Shown here: piece by piece, positions 8,179 to 17,345 of the stretch
Layout of the letters: every line of letters starts with the position of its first letter
How positions within the stretch are numbered: the stretch's first letter is position 1
Notes under the pieces: generated by a model
The model's database searches: none
What the model saw: the letters and a program-made list of their open reading frames with translations, nothing else
Told to the model about the DNA's origin: nothing
Assembly (NCBI RefSeq): GCF_014197015.1
Contig: NZ_JACIET010000001.1
Span: 1,798,001-1,862,000, forward strand
Reading direction: 5' to 3'
DNA: 64,000 nt
DNA from: Niveibacterium umoris
Lineage (GTDB): Bacteria; Pseudomonadota; Gammaproteobacteria; Burkholderiales; Rhodocyclaceae
Position numbers and translations under genes: made by a program

Positions 8179-9180
8179 TCAGGCTTCCGCGTAGTATTGG
8201 GCGACGCGCTCCACCTCGTTGCGAGACCCAAGCACAACCGGAATACGCTGGTGGAGTTGCTCCGGCTGCACATCAAGAATCCGTTGATAACCGGTAGATG
8301 CTGCCCCGCCCGCCTGCTCCACAATCATCGACATCGGGTTGGCTTCGTACATCAGGCGCAAACGCCCGGGCTTGCTCGGATCGCGCTTGTCGCGCGGATA
8401 CATGAAGATGCCGCCGCGCGTCAGCAGCCGGTGTACGTCAGCCACCATCGACGCCACCCATCGCATGTTGAAGTCCTTGCCGCGCGGCCCCTCTTTCCCC
8501 GCCACCAGTTCGCCGATGTAGCGACGGATTGCGGGGTCCCAGAACCGGGCGTTCGAGGCATTGATTGCGTATTCACGCGTATCTTCGGGAATCCGCATGT
8601 CAGGGTTGGTGAGCACCCAGGTGCCGAATTCGCGATCGAGCGTAAATCCGACCACACCGTCGCCCACGGTGAGCACGAGCAGGGTCTGGGGGCCATACAG
8701 CGCATAGCCGGCGGCCACCTGCTGCGTGCCCGGCTGCAGGAAGGCACGTTCATCCGCTTCGGCGCCTTCGGGGCACCGCAAGACCGAGAATATGGTGCCG
8801 ACCGAGATGTTCACATCGATGTTCGAGGAGCCATCGAGCGGGTCGAACAGCAGCAGGTATTCGCCCTTGGGGTAGCGGTTCGGGATCGCATACGGCAGCG
8901 GCATTTCCTCGGAGGCCATCGCAGCCAGATGCCCGCCCCACTCGTTGGAGAGCAACAGGATCTCGTTGGCGACCACGTCGAGTTGCTTCTGCGCCTCGCC
9001 CTGTACGTTGTCGGTACCCGCCTCGCCCAGCACGCCGGCGATCGCGCCTTTGCCGACGTTGACGCTGATCGCCTTGACGGCGCGCGCCACCACTTCGATC
9101 TGCAGGCGCAGATTCACTGGAATCCGTTGATGCTCGCGCTGCTGCTCGATCAGGTATTGCGTGAGTGTGACACGACGCAT
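8179..9180 (-). CDS. fbp: fructose-1,6-bisphosphatase class I
   Basis: Fbp hydrolyses fructose 1,6-bisphosphate to fructose 6-phosphate in gluconeogenesis, and in the Calvin cycle where that is present. The 333-residue product has the class I metal/substrate motif [14 protein letters not shown] near residue 115 and the C-terminal region [17 protein letters not shown] chose the ATG at 9180 ([14 protein letters not shown]), preceded by gggggaag, over an in-frame ATG 26 codons upstream whose extra residues do not resemble the family. It lies 44 bases upstream of tamA on the same strand and may share a transcript with it. Confidence 0.95.
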   Translation of the reverse strand: MRRVTLTQYLIEQQREHQRIPVNLRLQIEVVARAVKAISVNVGKGAIAGVLGEAGTDNVQGEAQKQLDVVANEILLLSNEWGGHLAAMASEEMPLPYAIPNRYPKGEYLLLFDPLDGSSNIDVNISVGTIFSVLRCPEGAEADERAFLQPGTQQVAAGYALYGPQTLLVLTVGDGVVGFTLDREFGTWVLTNPDMRIPEDTREYAINASNARFWDPAIRRYIGELVAGKEGPRGKDFNMRWVASMVADVHRLLTRGGIFMYPRDKRDPSKPGRLRLMYEANPMSMIVEQAGGAASTGYQRILDVQPEQLHQRIPVVLGSRNEVERVAQYYAEA

Positions 9181-9430
9181 GGCTTCCCCCGTTTTGGACC
9201 GCGCACGAGACACAGGCACCAAGCAGCGATTCGACCCCCCGATCGAACTGCAGCCCATTCAGAATGCACCCCTGTCACCCGGCACGATTTCGATTGTGCG
9301 GTGCAATTATCCGGCGCGCCCCGGCATCGGAACATTAGAGCGACTACCTATCCGCGCAGGCTGCTCGACCAGCGGCGGGTACAATCGCCTCTCACGGCGG
9401 GACGAAGAAACCCCGCGCAAGAACGGTCAC

Positions 9431-10684
9431 ATGAGAATTGTCATAGTCGGCGCCGGACTCGAAGGCGTAGTCAGCGCGTGGTATCTGGCAAATAACGGCC
9501 ATGAAGTTACTGTCGTGGAGCGCCGCGAGGGGCCAGCCCTGGAGACGAGTTTCGCCAACGGCGGCCAGGTATCGGTGAGCCACCCCGAACCATGGGCCAA
9601 CCCGCGCGCGCCGATGCAGATCCTGCGCTGGCTCGGACGCGAAGATGCGCCTTTGCTGTTCCGCATGCCCGCCGAATGGGCGCGCTGGCGCTGGGGCATG
9701 GCCTTCCTGCGCGAATGCACGCCGGGGCGGACCCGGCGCAACACCGAAGCCATCGCCCATCTGGCGGCATATAGCCTGCAATGCCTGCGAAGCCTTCGGG
9801 CCGAAGCGGGGCTCGAATACCATGCCGAGCGCCGCGGAGTGCTGCATCTTTTCTTTGACCGCGACGAATTCCGACGCGCGCCGCAGCGCGCCATCGAACT
9901 CAAGCGCTGCGGTTTACACGCAGCGGTCGTGACTACCGCCGAGTGCATTGCGCTCGAGCCTGCACTGCAGGCGTGCAAGGACAGGCTTCTTGGCGGCCTG
10001 CATGGCCAGGACGACGAATCCGGCGATGCCCACCTGTTCGCCGAGCGACTCGCCGATCGACTCGCCTCCCGAGGTATTCGCTTCATCTACTCGACGACGG
10101 TAGCGGCGGTCACGCGAGACGGCGACCGCGTCAGTGGCGTTCGCCTCGTCACTGCGGACGGCGAAGACACTGCGCTCAGTTGCGACGCGGTCGTAGTCTG
10201 CGCCGGCCCGTGGAGCGAACAACTCCTCGCCCCCTTCGGGCTGCGCCTTCCGATCTACCCGGTGAAGGGATACTCGGTGACCCTGCCGGTCGTCGATGAG
10301 GCGCGCGCACCGCATGTCAGCCTTACCGACGAGACGCGACGGATCGTCTGCTCGCGATTGGGCGATCGCCTGCGTGTCGCCGGAACAGCCGAGTTGAATG
10401 GCTTCGACACCGCACCGAACCCGGCCCGCACCGCATCACTGCTGCGCTGGGTGGAAACGCACCTGCCGGGCGCGACGGATACGACGGCGGCAGAGGTCTG
10501 GAACGGGTTGCGCCCCGCTACGCCGAACAACCTGCCGCTGATTGGCGCGACCCCACTGAAGGGGCTGTGGCTCAACACCGGACACGGCACTCTGGGCTGG
10601 ACGCTTGCCTGCGGCTCAGGGGCAGCTCTGGCCGACCTGATTGCGGGGCGCAAGCCACAAGTCGCAGGCTTCCCCTTCAGCTAG
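9431..10684 (+). CDS. dadA: D-amino acid dehydrogenase small subunit (FAD-dependent)
   Basis: A 417-residue FAD-dependent oxidoreductase of the DadA type, which oxidatively deaminates D-amino acids such as D-alanine and feeds electrons to the respiratory chain. The N-terminal Rossmann motif is VIVGAGLEGVVSAWYLANNG (residues 3-22), followed by ETSFANGGQVSVSHPEPWANP, typical of DadA. Near the C-terminus, WNGLRPATPNNLPLIG and LNTGHGTLGWTLACGSG are the conserved substrate/FAD region. No signal peptide is present; the enzyme normally sits on the inner face of the cytoplasmic membrane. No alanine racemase (dadX) adjoins it. It converges on ffh with 9 bases between stop codons. Confidence 0.88.
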   Translation: MRIVIVGAGLEGVVSAWYLANNGHEVTVVERREGPALETSFANGGQVSVSHPEPWANPRAPMQILRWLGREDAPLLFRMPAEWARWRWGMAFLRECTPGRTRRNTEAIAHLAAYSLQCLRSLRAEAGLEYHAERRGVLHLFFDRDEFRRAPQRAIELKRCGLHAAVVTTAECIALEPALQACKDRLLGGLHGQDDESGDAHLFAERLADRLASRGIRFIYSTTVAAVTRDGDRVSGVRLVTADGEDTALSCDAVVVCAGPWSEQLLAPFGLRLPIYPVKGYSVTLPVVDEARAPHVSLTDETRRIVCSRLGDRLRVAGTAELNGFDTAPNPARTASLLRWVETHLPGATDTTAAEVWNGLRPATPNNLPLIGATPLKGLWLNTGHGTLGWTLACGSGAALADLIAGRKPQVAGFPFS

Positions 10685-10693
10685 CACGCGGGG

Positions 10694-12052
10694 TTAACGC
10701 ATCATGCCGGGCAGCATGCCCTTCATCGAGCGCATCAGCTTGCCCATGCCGCCCTTGGAAAGCTGCTTCATGACTTTCTGGGTCTGTTCGAACTGGTTCA
10801 GCAGGCGGTTGACTTCCTGCACCTGAACCCCGGCGCCCGCAGCAATGCGACGCTTGCGGCTGGCCTTGATCAGTTCCGGCTTGCCGCGCTCATTCGGCGT
10901 CATCGAATTGATGATGCCTTCGATGCGGCGGATCGCCTTCTCCTCGACACCGCCCTGCAATTGCGAAGCGGCCTGCGCAAACTGAGCGGGCATCTTGTCC
11001 ATCAGCGACGACAAGCCCCCCATCTTGCGCATCTGCGAGATCTGGTTCTTGAAGTCGTTCAGATCGAAGCCCTTGCCGCTCTTGAGCTTCTGCGCAAACG
11101 CTTTGGCCTGCTCCTCATCGACGTTCTGTCGGGCTTCTTCGACCAGCGAAAGAATGTCGCCCATGCCGAGGATGCGGCTGGCCATGCGATCCGGGTGGAA
11201 CTCGTCGAGCCCGGTGAGTTTTTCGCCCACGCCGGTGAACTTGATCGGTTTGCCGGTCACATGGCGCACTGAAAGCGCCGCACCGCCGCGTGCATCGCCA
11301 TCGAGCTTGGTCAGCACAACACCGGTGAGCGGCAACGCCTCGTTGAAGGCGCGCGCAGTATTCACCGCATCTTGCCCAAGCATGGCATCGACCACGAACA
11401 GCGTTTCGATCGGGTTGATCGCGGCGTGCAGCGCCTTGATCTCGGCCATCATGGCTTCGTCGATCGCCAGACGACCTGCGGTGTCGACCAGCAGGATGTC
11501 GAAGTAGTGACGGCGCGCGTAATCGATCGCCGCGTTGGCGATGTCGATCGGCTTCTGTTCAATGTTTGACGGGAAGAACTCGGCGCCCGCCTGCTGCGAA
11601 ACGGCCTGCAGCTGATCGATGGCGGCCGGGCGATAGATGTCGCACGATACCGTCAGAACCTTCTTCTTCTGCTTCTCGCGCAGCATCTTGGCGAGCTTGC
11701 CCACGGTCGTGGTCTTGCCTGCGCCCTGCAAGCCGGCCATCAGAATGATCGCAGGCGGTTGCGTTGCAAGATTTAGCGCCGATTGTGTACCGCCCATCAA
11801 TTCGGCGAGTTCGCGATGCACGACGCCAACCAGCGCCTGGCCCGGTGTCAGCGATCCGATAACGTCCTGGCCAACCGCCTTTTCCTTCACCCGATTGATG
11901 AAGTCCTTCACGACCGGCAAGGCGACGTCGGCTTCGAGCAAGGCAAGCCGCACCTCCCGCATCATTTCGGAGATGTTGTCTTCGGTCAGGCGGGCTTGAC
12001 CGCGCATGGTCTTGACGACCTTGGCAAGCCTTTGAGTCAGGTTATCGAGCAT
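10694..12052 (-). CDS. ffh: signal recognition particle protein Ffh
   Basis: Ffh binds 4.5S RNA and targets nascent membrane proteins to the FtsY receptor. The 452-residue protein has the N domain (to about residue 90), the SRP GTPase domain with GLQGAGKTTTVGKLA, DIYRPAAIDQL, DTAGRLAID, TKLDGDARGGA and GVGEKLTGLDEFHPDRMASRILGMGD, and the methionine-rich M domain (residues about 300-452) ending in GGMGKLMRSMKGMLPGMMR. The gene is divergent from the CcsA/YpjD-type membrane protein gene, a common arrangement in betaproteobacteria. Confidence 0.97.
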   Translation of the reverse strand: MLDNLTQRLAKVVKTMRGQARLTEDNISEMMREVRLALLEADVALPVVKDFINRVKEKAVGQDVIGSLTPGQALVGVVHRELAELMGGTQSALNLATQPPAIILMAGLQGAGKTTTVGKLAKMLREKQKKKVLTVSCDIYRPAAIDQLQAVSQQAGAEFFPSNIEQKPIDIANAAIDYARRHYFDILLVDTAGRLAIDEAMMAEIKALHAAINPIETLFVVDAMLGQDAVNTARAFNEALPLTGVVLTKLDGDARGGAALSVRHVTGKPIKFTGVGEKLTGLDEFHPDRMASRILGMGDILSLVEEARQNVDEEQAKAFAQKLKSGKGFDLNDFKNQISQMRKMGGLSSLMDKMPAQFAQAASQLQGGVEEKAIRRIEGIINSMTPNERGKPELIKASRKRRIAAGAGVQVQEVNRLLNQFEQTQKVMKQLSKGGMGKLMRSMKGMLPGMMR

Positions 12053-12068
12053 GGTCCGGGCGCAATCC

Positions 12069-12091
12069 GCGCCGTGTTGAGCACACGGCGC
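12069..12091. repeat. perfect inverted repeat between divergent ffh and ypjD-like gene
   Basis: GCGCCGTGT and ACACGGCGC flank a 5-base loop in the 57-base divergent intergenic region. With no T tract it is unlikely to be a terminator; it could be a shared operator or a 5' RNA hairpin of either gene. Confidence 0.4.
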
Positions 12092-12109
12092 TTCGGGTAA
12101 ACTGCAGAG

Positions 12110-12919
12110 ATGCCCCCGATTCTACTTCATCTGCCCGCCGCCTCGATTTACGTGGGCTTGGCCCTCGTGTACCGGAAGCTGCAGGGGGAAACCACGCCTT
12201 CCCAGCGACGCTGGGCGAGTATCGCCCTTGCGCTGGCGCTGATCCTGCACGGGGCTGCGCTGGCCGACGACATCATGGACGGCGCCACGCCCCGATTCGG
12301 ATTCTCGGCAGCGCTCTCGATGACACTCTGGCTGGCGTTGCTTTTCTATTGGATCGAGAGCTTCTTTACCCGACTCGAAGGCCTGCAGGCGCTGGCGATG
12401 CCAGTAGCCGCAGCGGCGGCATTGCTGCCCACCGCGTTTCCGAGCGAACACGCGCTTCCGGATACCGGATCGGTCGCGTTTCGCCTGCATTTTGTGGTAG
12501 CGATGCTCGCCTACAGCCTTTTCACTTTGGCAGCGTTGCACGCCTTGTTGATGGCGGCCGCGGAGAAGCAATTGCACAGTGCGCGGATGACCAAGGCGCT
12601 CGCCGCTCTGCCGCCGTTGATGACGCTTGAGAGCCTGCTGTTCAAACTGGTTGGCGCCGGCTTCGTCCTGCTGACACTTACGGTCGGATCGGGCGTGCTG
12701 TTCTCTGAAGCACTGTTCGGCAAGCCAATCTCGTTTTCGCACAAGACAGTCTTTGCCATCGCCGCGTGGCTGCTGTTCGGCATCCTTCTAGCCGGGCGGC
12801 GACTCTGGGGGTGGCGTGGTCGCCGTGCGTTGCGCCTCACGTTGGCAGGTTTCACTTGCCTTTTGCTGGCGTACGTCGGCACCCGATTCGTTCTCGAAGT
12901 CCTGCTCGGTCGCCCTTGA
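12110..12919 (+). CDS. CcsA/YpjD family inner-membrane protein
   Basis: A 269-residue polytopic membrane protein with about eight hydrophobic helices. It belongs to the cytochrome c assembly (CcsA/HemX/YpjD) family. The region FRLHFVVAMLAYSLFTLAALHALLMAAAE, with its conserved His, is characteristic, as is the C-terminal KTVFAIAAWLLFGILLAGRRLWGWRGRRALR. YpjD-type members commonly lie beside ffh and a CorB/CorC transporter, as here, and their role in haem handling or metal tolerance is not settled. It starts 57 bases from the divergent ffh gene and is followed by the CorC-type gene after 71 bases, probably in one operon. Confidence 0.82.
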   Translation: MPPILLHLPAASIYVGLALVYRKLQGETTPSQRRWASIALALALILHGAALADDIMDGATPRFGFSAALSMTLWLALLFYWIESFFTRLEGLQALAMPVAAAAALLPTAFPSEHALPDTGSVAFRLHFVVAMLAYSLFTLAALHALLMAAAEKQLHSARMTKALAALPPLMTLESLLFKLVGAGFVLLTLTVGSGVLFSEALFGKPISFSHKTVFAIAAWLLFGILLAGRRLWGWRGRRALRLTLAGFTCLLLAYVGTRFVLEVLLGRP

Positions 12920-12990
12920 GCCGACGCGCGGATTGACGCCAGCGCACGCGACCGGCACTCTGCGTATCAGTTCAACGCACGCGACTTCAC

Positions 12991-14265
12991 TTGGATTCAA
13001 TACCTTTATCCGGACAGCTCGGCCTTCTGGCCGCCCTGTTGGTCATTTCGGGCTTCTTTTCGCTGTGCGAAACAGCGATGATGGCCACCAATCGCTACCG
13101 TCTTCAGTCATCGGCCGCGGCCGGCCATCGCGGCGCGGCACTGGCGCTCGCGATCCTTGCCCAGACCGATCGTTTTCTCGGGACGGTGCTGCTGTTCAAT
13201 AACCTGGTCAATGCCGCAGCGGCGACGCTTGTCAGCGTCATCACGATTCAACTTTTCGGTGACAACGAATGGGCGCTCGGTCTGGGGACCCTCGGCGTCA
13301 CATTTCTGATTCTGGTTTTCTCAGAAATCACACCAAAGGTCATCGGCGCCAATTACGCCGATCGCCTCGCGCCCAACATCGCGTTTGTGCTGGGCCCGCT
13401 GATGCGGGGCACGCGCTGGCTGGTCGCGAGCCTGAACGTTTTTGTGTCGGCGTTGCTTCGGCTAGCCAGGCTTGAACGTGGTGGCACCGAGGGGCCGCCA
13501 CGGCTATCGATGCAGGAATTGCGCACGCTGGTGCTGGAAGCCGGGCATTTCATCCCGTCCAAACACCGGACGATTCTGCTCAATCTGTTCGAACTCGAAT
13601 CCATCACAATCGAAGACGTGATGACGCCGCGCGGCAAGATCGAGGCGGTTGACCTGAGCCTGCCCTTGGCCGACATCCGGGAACGGCTCGCAACGGCCTA
13701 TCACACGCGGCTGCCGGCCTTCGTTGGCGATCCAAACGACGTTGTGGGAATCCTGCACATCCGCCGCATGCTCAATGCAGTGATGGACGAAAACCTCACG
13801 GTCGCACGTTTGCAGGAATTGTGCTCAAAACCCTATTTCATTCCCGCCAGCACGCCGGTCTATTCGCAGCTGCAGTTCTTTCAGGAGAACCAGCAACGAT
13901 TGGGGGTCGTAGTCGATGAATATGGTGAAGTCCTCGGCTTGGTCACGGTGGAAGACATCATCGAGGAGCTCATCGGCAAATTCACGACCAGCCTTCAGGA
14001 TGAATCGGCGAGTCTGCGGTGGGGCGAAGATGGCACCGTCGTCATTGACGGGGCGCGAACGATCAGGGAACTGAACCGCGCACTGGGCCTCAACTTTCCG
14101 ACGGACGGGCCGAAAACGTTAAACGGACTGCTGCTGGAATATTTGCAGGACATTCCGGAATCCGGCTTGTCGGTAAAGATTTGCGGCACTCCGATCGAGG
14201 TGGTCCAGACGCATGACCGACGTGTTCGGACGGCGCGCCTGTTCCGCACGGCGAACCCGGCGTAG
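12991..14265 (+). CDS. HlyC/CorC (CNNM-type) transporter
   Basis: A 424-residue membrane protein with the DUF21/CNNM transmembrane domain (residues 1-190; FFSLCETAMMATNRYRL is the signature), a tandem CBS domain pair (about 195-335; MTPRGKIEAVDL and VVVDEYGEVLGLVTVEDIIEELIGKF) and a C-terminal CorC/HlyC domain. Such proteins act in magnesium or cobalt homeostasis, probably as efflux transporters. The start is TTG at 12991: it gives the family's usual length and no ATG precedes the signature motif. Only a weak ribosome-binding site is visible, so translation may be modest or coupled. Confidence 0.87.
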   Translation: MDSIPLSGQLGLLAALLVISGFFSLCETAMMATNRYRLQSSAAAGHRGAALALAILAQTDRFLGTVLLFNNLVNAAAATLVSVITIQLFGDNEWALGLGTLGVTFLILVFSEITPKVIGANYADRLAPNIAFVLGPLMRGTRWLVASLNVFVSALLRLARLERGGTEGPPRLSMQELRTLVLEAGHFIPSKHRTILLNLFELESITIEDVMTPRGKIEAVDLSLPLADIRERLATAYHTRLPAFVGDPNDVVGILHIRRMLNAVMDENLTVARLQELCSKPYFIPASTPVYSQLQFFQENQQRLGVVVDEYGEVLGLVTVEDIIEELIGKFTTSLQDESASLRWGEDGTVVIDGARTIRELNRALGLNFPTDGPKTLNGLLLEYLQDIPESGLSVKICGTPIEVVQTHDRRVRTARLFRTANPA

Positions 14266-14351
14266 ACCCGCGCCGGGCGCGGCTTTACAAGGCGTATGAG
14301 CTAGCGCATGATCGCGCACCGGTCGATTTTCCTTGTCGAGACAGCAGTTTC

Positions 14352-16076
14352 ATGGTTGCTAATCCCCAGCAAATTGCATTGAGCGGGCTTGCCCGGGCCT
14401 TGGTGCAAAACGGTCGAATGACCGAAACACAAGCGACCGAGATCGCCGAACACGCACGAACGTCAAAACTGCCTTTTGCGGCCGAACTGGTGCAGCGAGG
14501 CGGAATGAGCGCGCGCGACCTTGCGCGCTTTTGCGCGGAAACCTTCGGCTTTCCGATGCTCGACATCGGCGCATTTGACGAGAACCAGATTCCACGAGAG
14601 GCCATCGACAGAAAACTGATTGGGCAGCATTCGGTGGTCCCGCTTGCGAAACGAAACAACAAGTTGACGGTTGCGATTGCCGACCCGACCAACCTTCGTG
14701 CGCTGGATGAAATCCGTTTTCAGACCGGTCTCGCGGTCGATGCCATCATTGTCGAAGTCGACAAGCTGCTGAAACTGGCCCAGAAGCTCGGCGAAACAAC
14801 CAACGAAGCGCTCTCCAACCTCACCGGCAACATCGATGAGGAACTTGGCGAGATGGCCGATGCCGAAGCAGGCGCCGCCGAGGCCGACACTGCGGGTAGC
14901 GCGGACGTTGATGACGCGCCGGTCGTCAAGTTCATCCAGAAGATCCTCGTCGATGCGATCAATGAAGGCGCATCCGACATCCATTTCGAGCCCTACGAAA
15001 AGTATTACCGCATCCGCTTCCGCACGGACGGCATCCTGCGTGAAGTGTCGCAACCGCCCCTGGCGCTGCGCGAAAAGATCGCCGCACGGATCAAGGTGAT
15101 CTCGCGACTGGATATTTCGGAAAAGCGCATACCGCAAGACGGCCGCATGAAACTCAAGCTTTCTGCGACCAAGGCGATCGACTTCCGGGTGAGCACACTT
15201 CCCTGCCTTCACGGCGAAAAGATCGTGATGCGGATTCTCGATCCAAGCTCCGCAATGCTCGGGGTCGACGCGCTCGGTTACGAGCCAGAGCAACGCAAGG
15301 CGCTTCTCGATGCGGTGGAGCGCCCCTACGGCATGGTTCTGGTCACCGGGCCAACCGGTTCGGGAAAGACCGTTTCCCTGTACACCTGCCTGAACCTGCT
15401 GAACAAACCCGGTGTAAACATCTCGACAGCAGAAGACCCGGCGGAAATCAACCTGCCCGGGATCAATCAGGTCAACGTCAATGACAAGGCCGGACTGACC
15501 TTTTCGGCCGCGCTGAAATCGTTCCTGCGGCAAGATCCGGACGTAATCATGGTCGGCGAAATCCGCGACATCGAGACAGCCGAAATCTCGATCAAAGCGG
15601 CGCAGACCGGCCACCTAGTGCTGTCGACGCTGCACACGAACGATGCGCCGACCACCTTGGAACGGTTGAAGAACATGGGCGTTGCGCCGTTCAACATCGC
15701 GTCGAGCGTCATCATGATCACGGCCCAGCGCCTAGCGAGGCGTCTTTGCTCTTGCAAGCGACCGATCGAAGTGCCGATCGAGGCTTTGCTGCAGGCAGGC
15801 TATACCGACGAGGATCTGGACGGTTCCTTCGAACTCTACGGCCCGGTTGGCTGTGACCGCTGCAAGGGGACAGGGTACAAGGGGCGCGTCGGCATCTATC
15901 AGGTCATGCCAGTCGGCGACGAGATCGCGCATATAATTATGACAAACGGCAACTCGATCGATATCGCTGCGGAGGCCCAACGCCAGGGCATACGTGATTT
16001 GCGCCAATCGGGGCTACTAAAGGCCAAACAAGGGGTGACTTCCCTTGCAGAGGTTCTGGCATCCACCAACGACTGA
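14352..16076 (+). CDS. pilB: type IV pilus assembly ATPase PilB
   Basis: PilB is the cytoplasmic hexameric ATPase that powers pilus extension. The 574-residue protein has an N-terminal MshEN/T2SSE-N domain (residues 1-150), an acidic linker (EELGEMADAEAGAAEADTAG), then the secretion ATPase core with Walker A GPTGSGKTVSLY, the Asp box region PDVIMVGEIRDIETAE, the His box TGHLVLSTLHTNDAPTTLERL, and a zinc-binding four-Cys element (RLCSCKRP...GCDRCKGTGYKGR). It opens the pilB-pilC-pilD cluster, with pilC 15 bases downstream. Confidence 0.96.
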   Translation: MVANPQQIALSGLARALVQNGRMTETQATEIAEHARTSKLPFAAELVQRGGMSARDLARFCAETFGFPMLDIGAFDENQIPREAIDRKLIGQHSVVPLAKRNNKLTVAIADPTNLRALDEIRFQTGLAVDAIIVEVDKLLKLAQKLGETTNEALSNLTGNIDEELGEMADAEAGAAEADTAGSADVDDAPVVKFIQKILVDAINEGASDIHFEPYEKYYRIRFRTDGILREVSQPPLALREKIAARIKVISRLDISEKRIPQDGRMKLKLSATKAIDFRVSTLPCLHGEKIVMRILDPSSAMLGVDALGYEPEQRKALLDAVERPYGMVLVTGPTGSGKTVSLYTCLNLLNKPGVNISTAEDPAEINLPGINQVNVNDKAGLTFSAALKSFLRQDPDVIMVGEIRDIETAEISIKAAQTGHLVLSTLHTNDAPTTLERLKNMGVAPFNIASSVIMITAQRLARRLCSCKRPIEVPIEALLQAGYTDEDLDGSFELYGPVGCDRCKGTGYKGRVGIYQVMPVGDEIAHIIMTNGNSIDIAAEAQRQGIRDLRQSGLLKAKQGVTSLAEVLASTND

Positions 16077-16091
16077 TAACAGGGCAGGCAG

Positions 16092-17324
16092 ATGGCTACA
16101 GCAGCAAGAACAGTCCGCAAGCCAGCAGGCAGTGGAGAAAGCGTCTTCACCTGGGAAGGCAAGGACAAGAACGGCCGTGTCGTGCGTGGTGAAACTCGAG
16201 CGGGCAGCGCCTCGATCGTTCAGGCCAATTTGCGCCGTCAAGGCATCAGCAATGCCAAGGTCAAAAAACGCTCGTTTTCAAAAGGCGGCAAGGTTACCGA
16301 CAAGGACATTGCGCTGTTCACGCGACAGCTCGCAACGATGCTGCGTTCCGGCGTCCCGCTCTTGCAGACCTTCGACATTGCCATCAAAGGCGCTTCAAAT
16401 CCGGCCCTCGCACGGCTTCTGAACGAAATCCGCTCAGACATCGAGAGTGGCGCCGGCCTTGCAAACGCGTTCCGCAAGCACCCGGTGTATTTCGACTCGC
16501 TGTACGCCAACCTGGTGGCGGCCGGCGAGCAATCTGGCGCGCTGGACGCGTTGCTCGACCGCCTCGCGACTTACAAGGAAAAGATCCTTGCAATCAAGAG
16601 CAAGATCAAAGGCGCCCTGTTCTATCCAATTTCGGTCGTTGCTGTCGCATTCGGCGTTGTAGCAGTCATGATGCTGTTCGTGATTCCGCAGTTCAAATCG
16701 GTATTCACGAGCTTTGGCGCGGAATTGCCGGCACCGACGCTCCTCGTCATGTCGATGTCGGACTTCTTCATCGCATACTGGTACCTCGTCTTTGGGGGCA
16801 TATTCGGGGCGATTGCGGGGCTCACGTTTGCCTACAAGCGCTCGCCTCAAATGCAGTTCACCATGGACCGCCTGATCCTGCAGTTTCCCGTGATCGGCGC
16901 CATCATCCGCAAGGCAACCGTTGCGCGCTGGACAAGAACCTTGGCAACAATGTTTGCAGCCGGGGTGCCTCTGGTGGAAGCGCTGGATTCGGTGGGCGGC
17001 GCTGCCGGCAACCGGGTGTATGAACTGGCGACGAAGCAGATTCAGAACGAAGTCAGTACCGGCACCAGCCTCACGATTTCGATGCAGAACTCGAACGTAT
17101 TCCCGACGATGGTGGTTCAGATGGTTTCGATCGGAGAAGAGTCGGGCCAACTGGACTCTATGCTTGGCAAGGTCTCCGACTTTTTCGAACGCGAAGTCGA
17201 TGATGCCGTGGATGCGCTGTCGCAACTGCTTGAACCGCTCATTATTGTTTTCCTCGGCACGGTGGTTGGTGGTTTGGTGGTGGCAATGTATCTGCCAATC
17301 TTCAAGCTCGGCCAGGTTGTGTGA
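16092..17324 (+). CDS. pilC: type IV pilus inner-membrane platform protein PilC
   Basis: PilC is the polytopic platform that couples PilB rotation to pilin insertion. The 410 residues hold two T2SSF domains, one starting at FTRQLATMLRSGVPLLQTFD and a repeat at WTRTLATMFAAGVPLVEALDSVGG, with three transmembrane segments and a conserved C-terminus ending in VAMYLPIFKLGQVV. A ribosome-binding site (agggcag) precedes the ATG. The TGA stop is in the same reading frame as the following pilD, so read-through would fuse the two proteins. Confidence 0.96.
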   Translation: MATAARTVRKPAGSGESVFTWEGKDKNGRVVRGETRAGSASIVQANLRRQGISNAKVKKRSFSKGGKVTDKDIALFTRQLATMLRSGVPLLQTFDIAIKGASNPALARLLNEIRSDIESGAGLANAFRKHPVYFDSLYANLVAAGEQSGALDALLDRLATYKEKILAIKSKIKGALFYPISVVAVAFGVVAVMMLFVIPQFKSVFTSFGAELPAPTLLVMSMSDFFIAYWYLVFGGIFGAIAGLTFAYKRSPQMQFTMDRLILQFPVIGAIIRKATVARWTRTLATMFAAGVPLVEALDSVGGAAGNRVYELATKQIQNEVSTGTSLTISMQNSNVFPTMVVQMVSIGEESGQLDSMLGKVSDFFEREVDDAVDALSQLLEPLIIVFLGTVVGGLVVAMYLPIFKLGQVV

Positions 17325-17333
17325 CGCACAGGC

Positions 17334-17338
17334 AGGAG
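17334..17338 (+). promoter_or_regulatory. ribosome-binding site that fixes the ATT start of pilD
   Basis: AGGAG is followed by 7 bases and then the ATT at 17346. Spacing to the alternative in-frame CTG at 17340 would be one base, too short for initiation, and spacing to the next ATT at 17358 would be 19 bases, too long. Confidence 0.6.
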
Positions 17339-17345
17339 TCTGACG

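Noticed and set aside
8197-9495. A 432-codon frame opposite fbp
   Set aside because: Fbp motifs on the minus strand are intact; the opposite frame has no recognisable domain.
14463-15614. A long frame opposite pilB
   Set aside because: pilB has all its ATPase motifs; the opposite frame is open only because of GC-rich codon bias.
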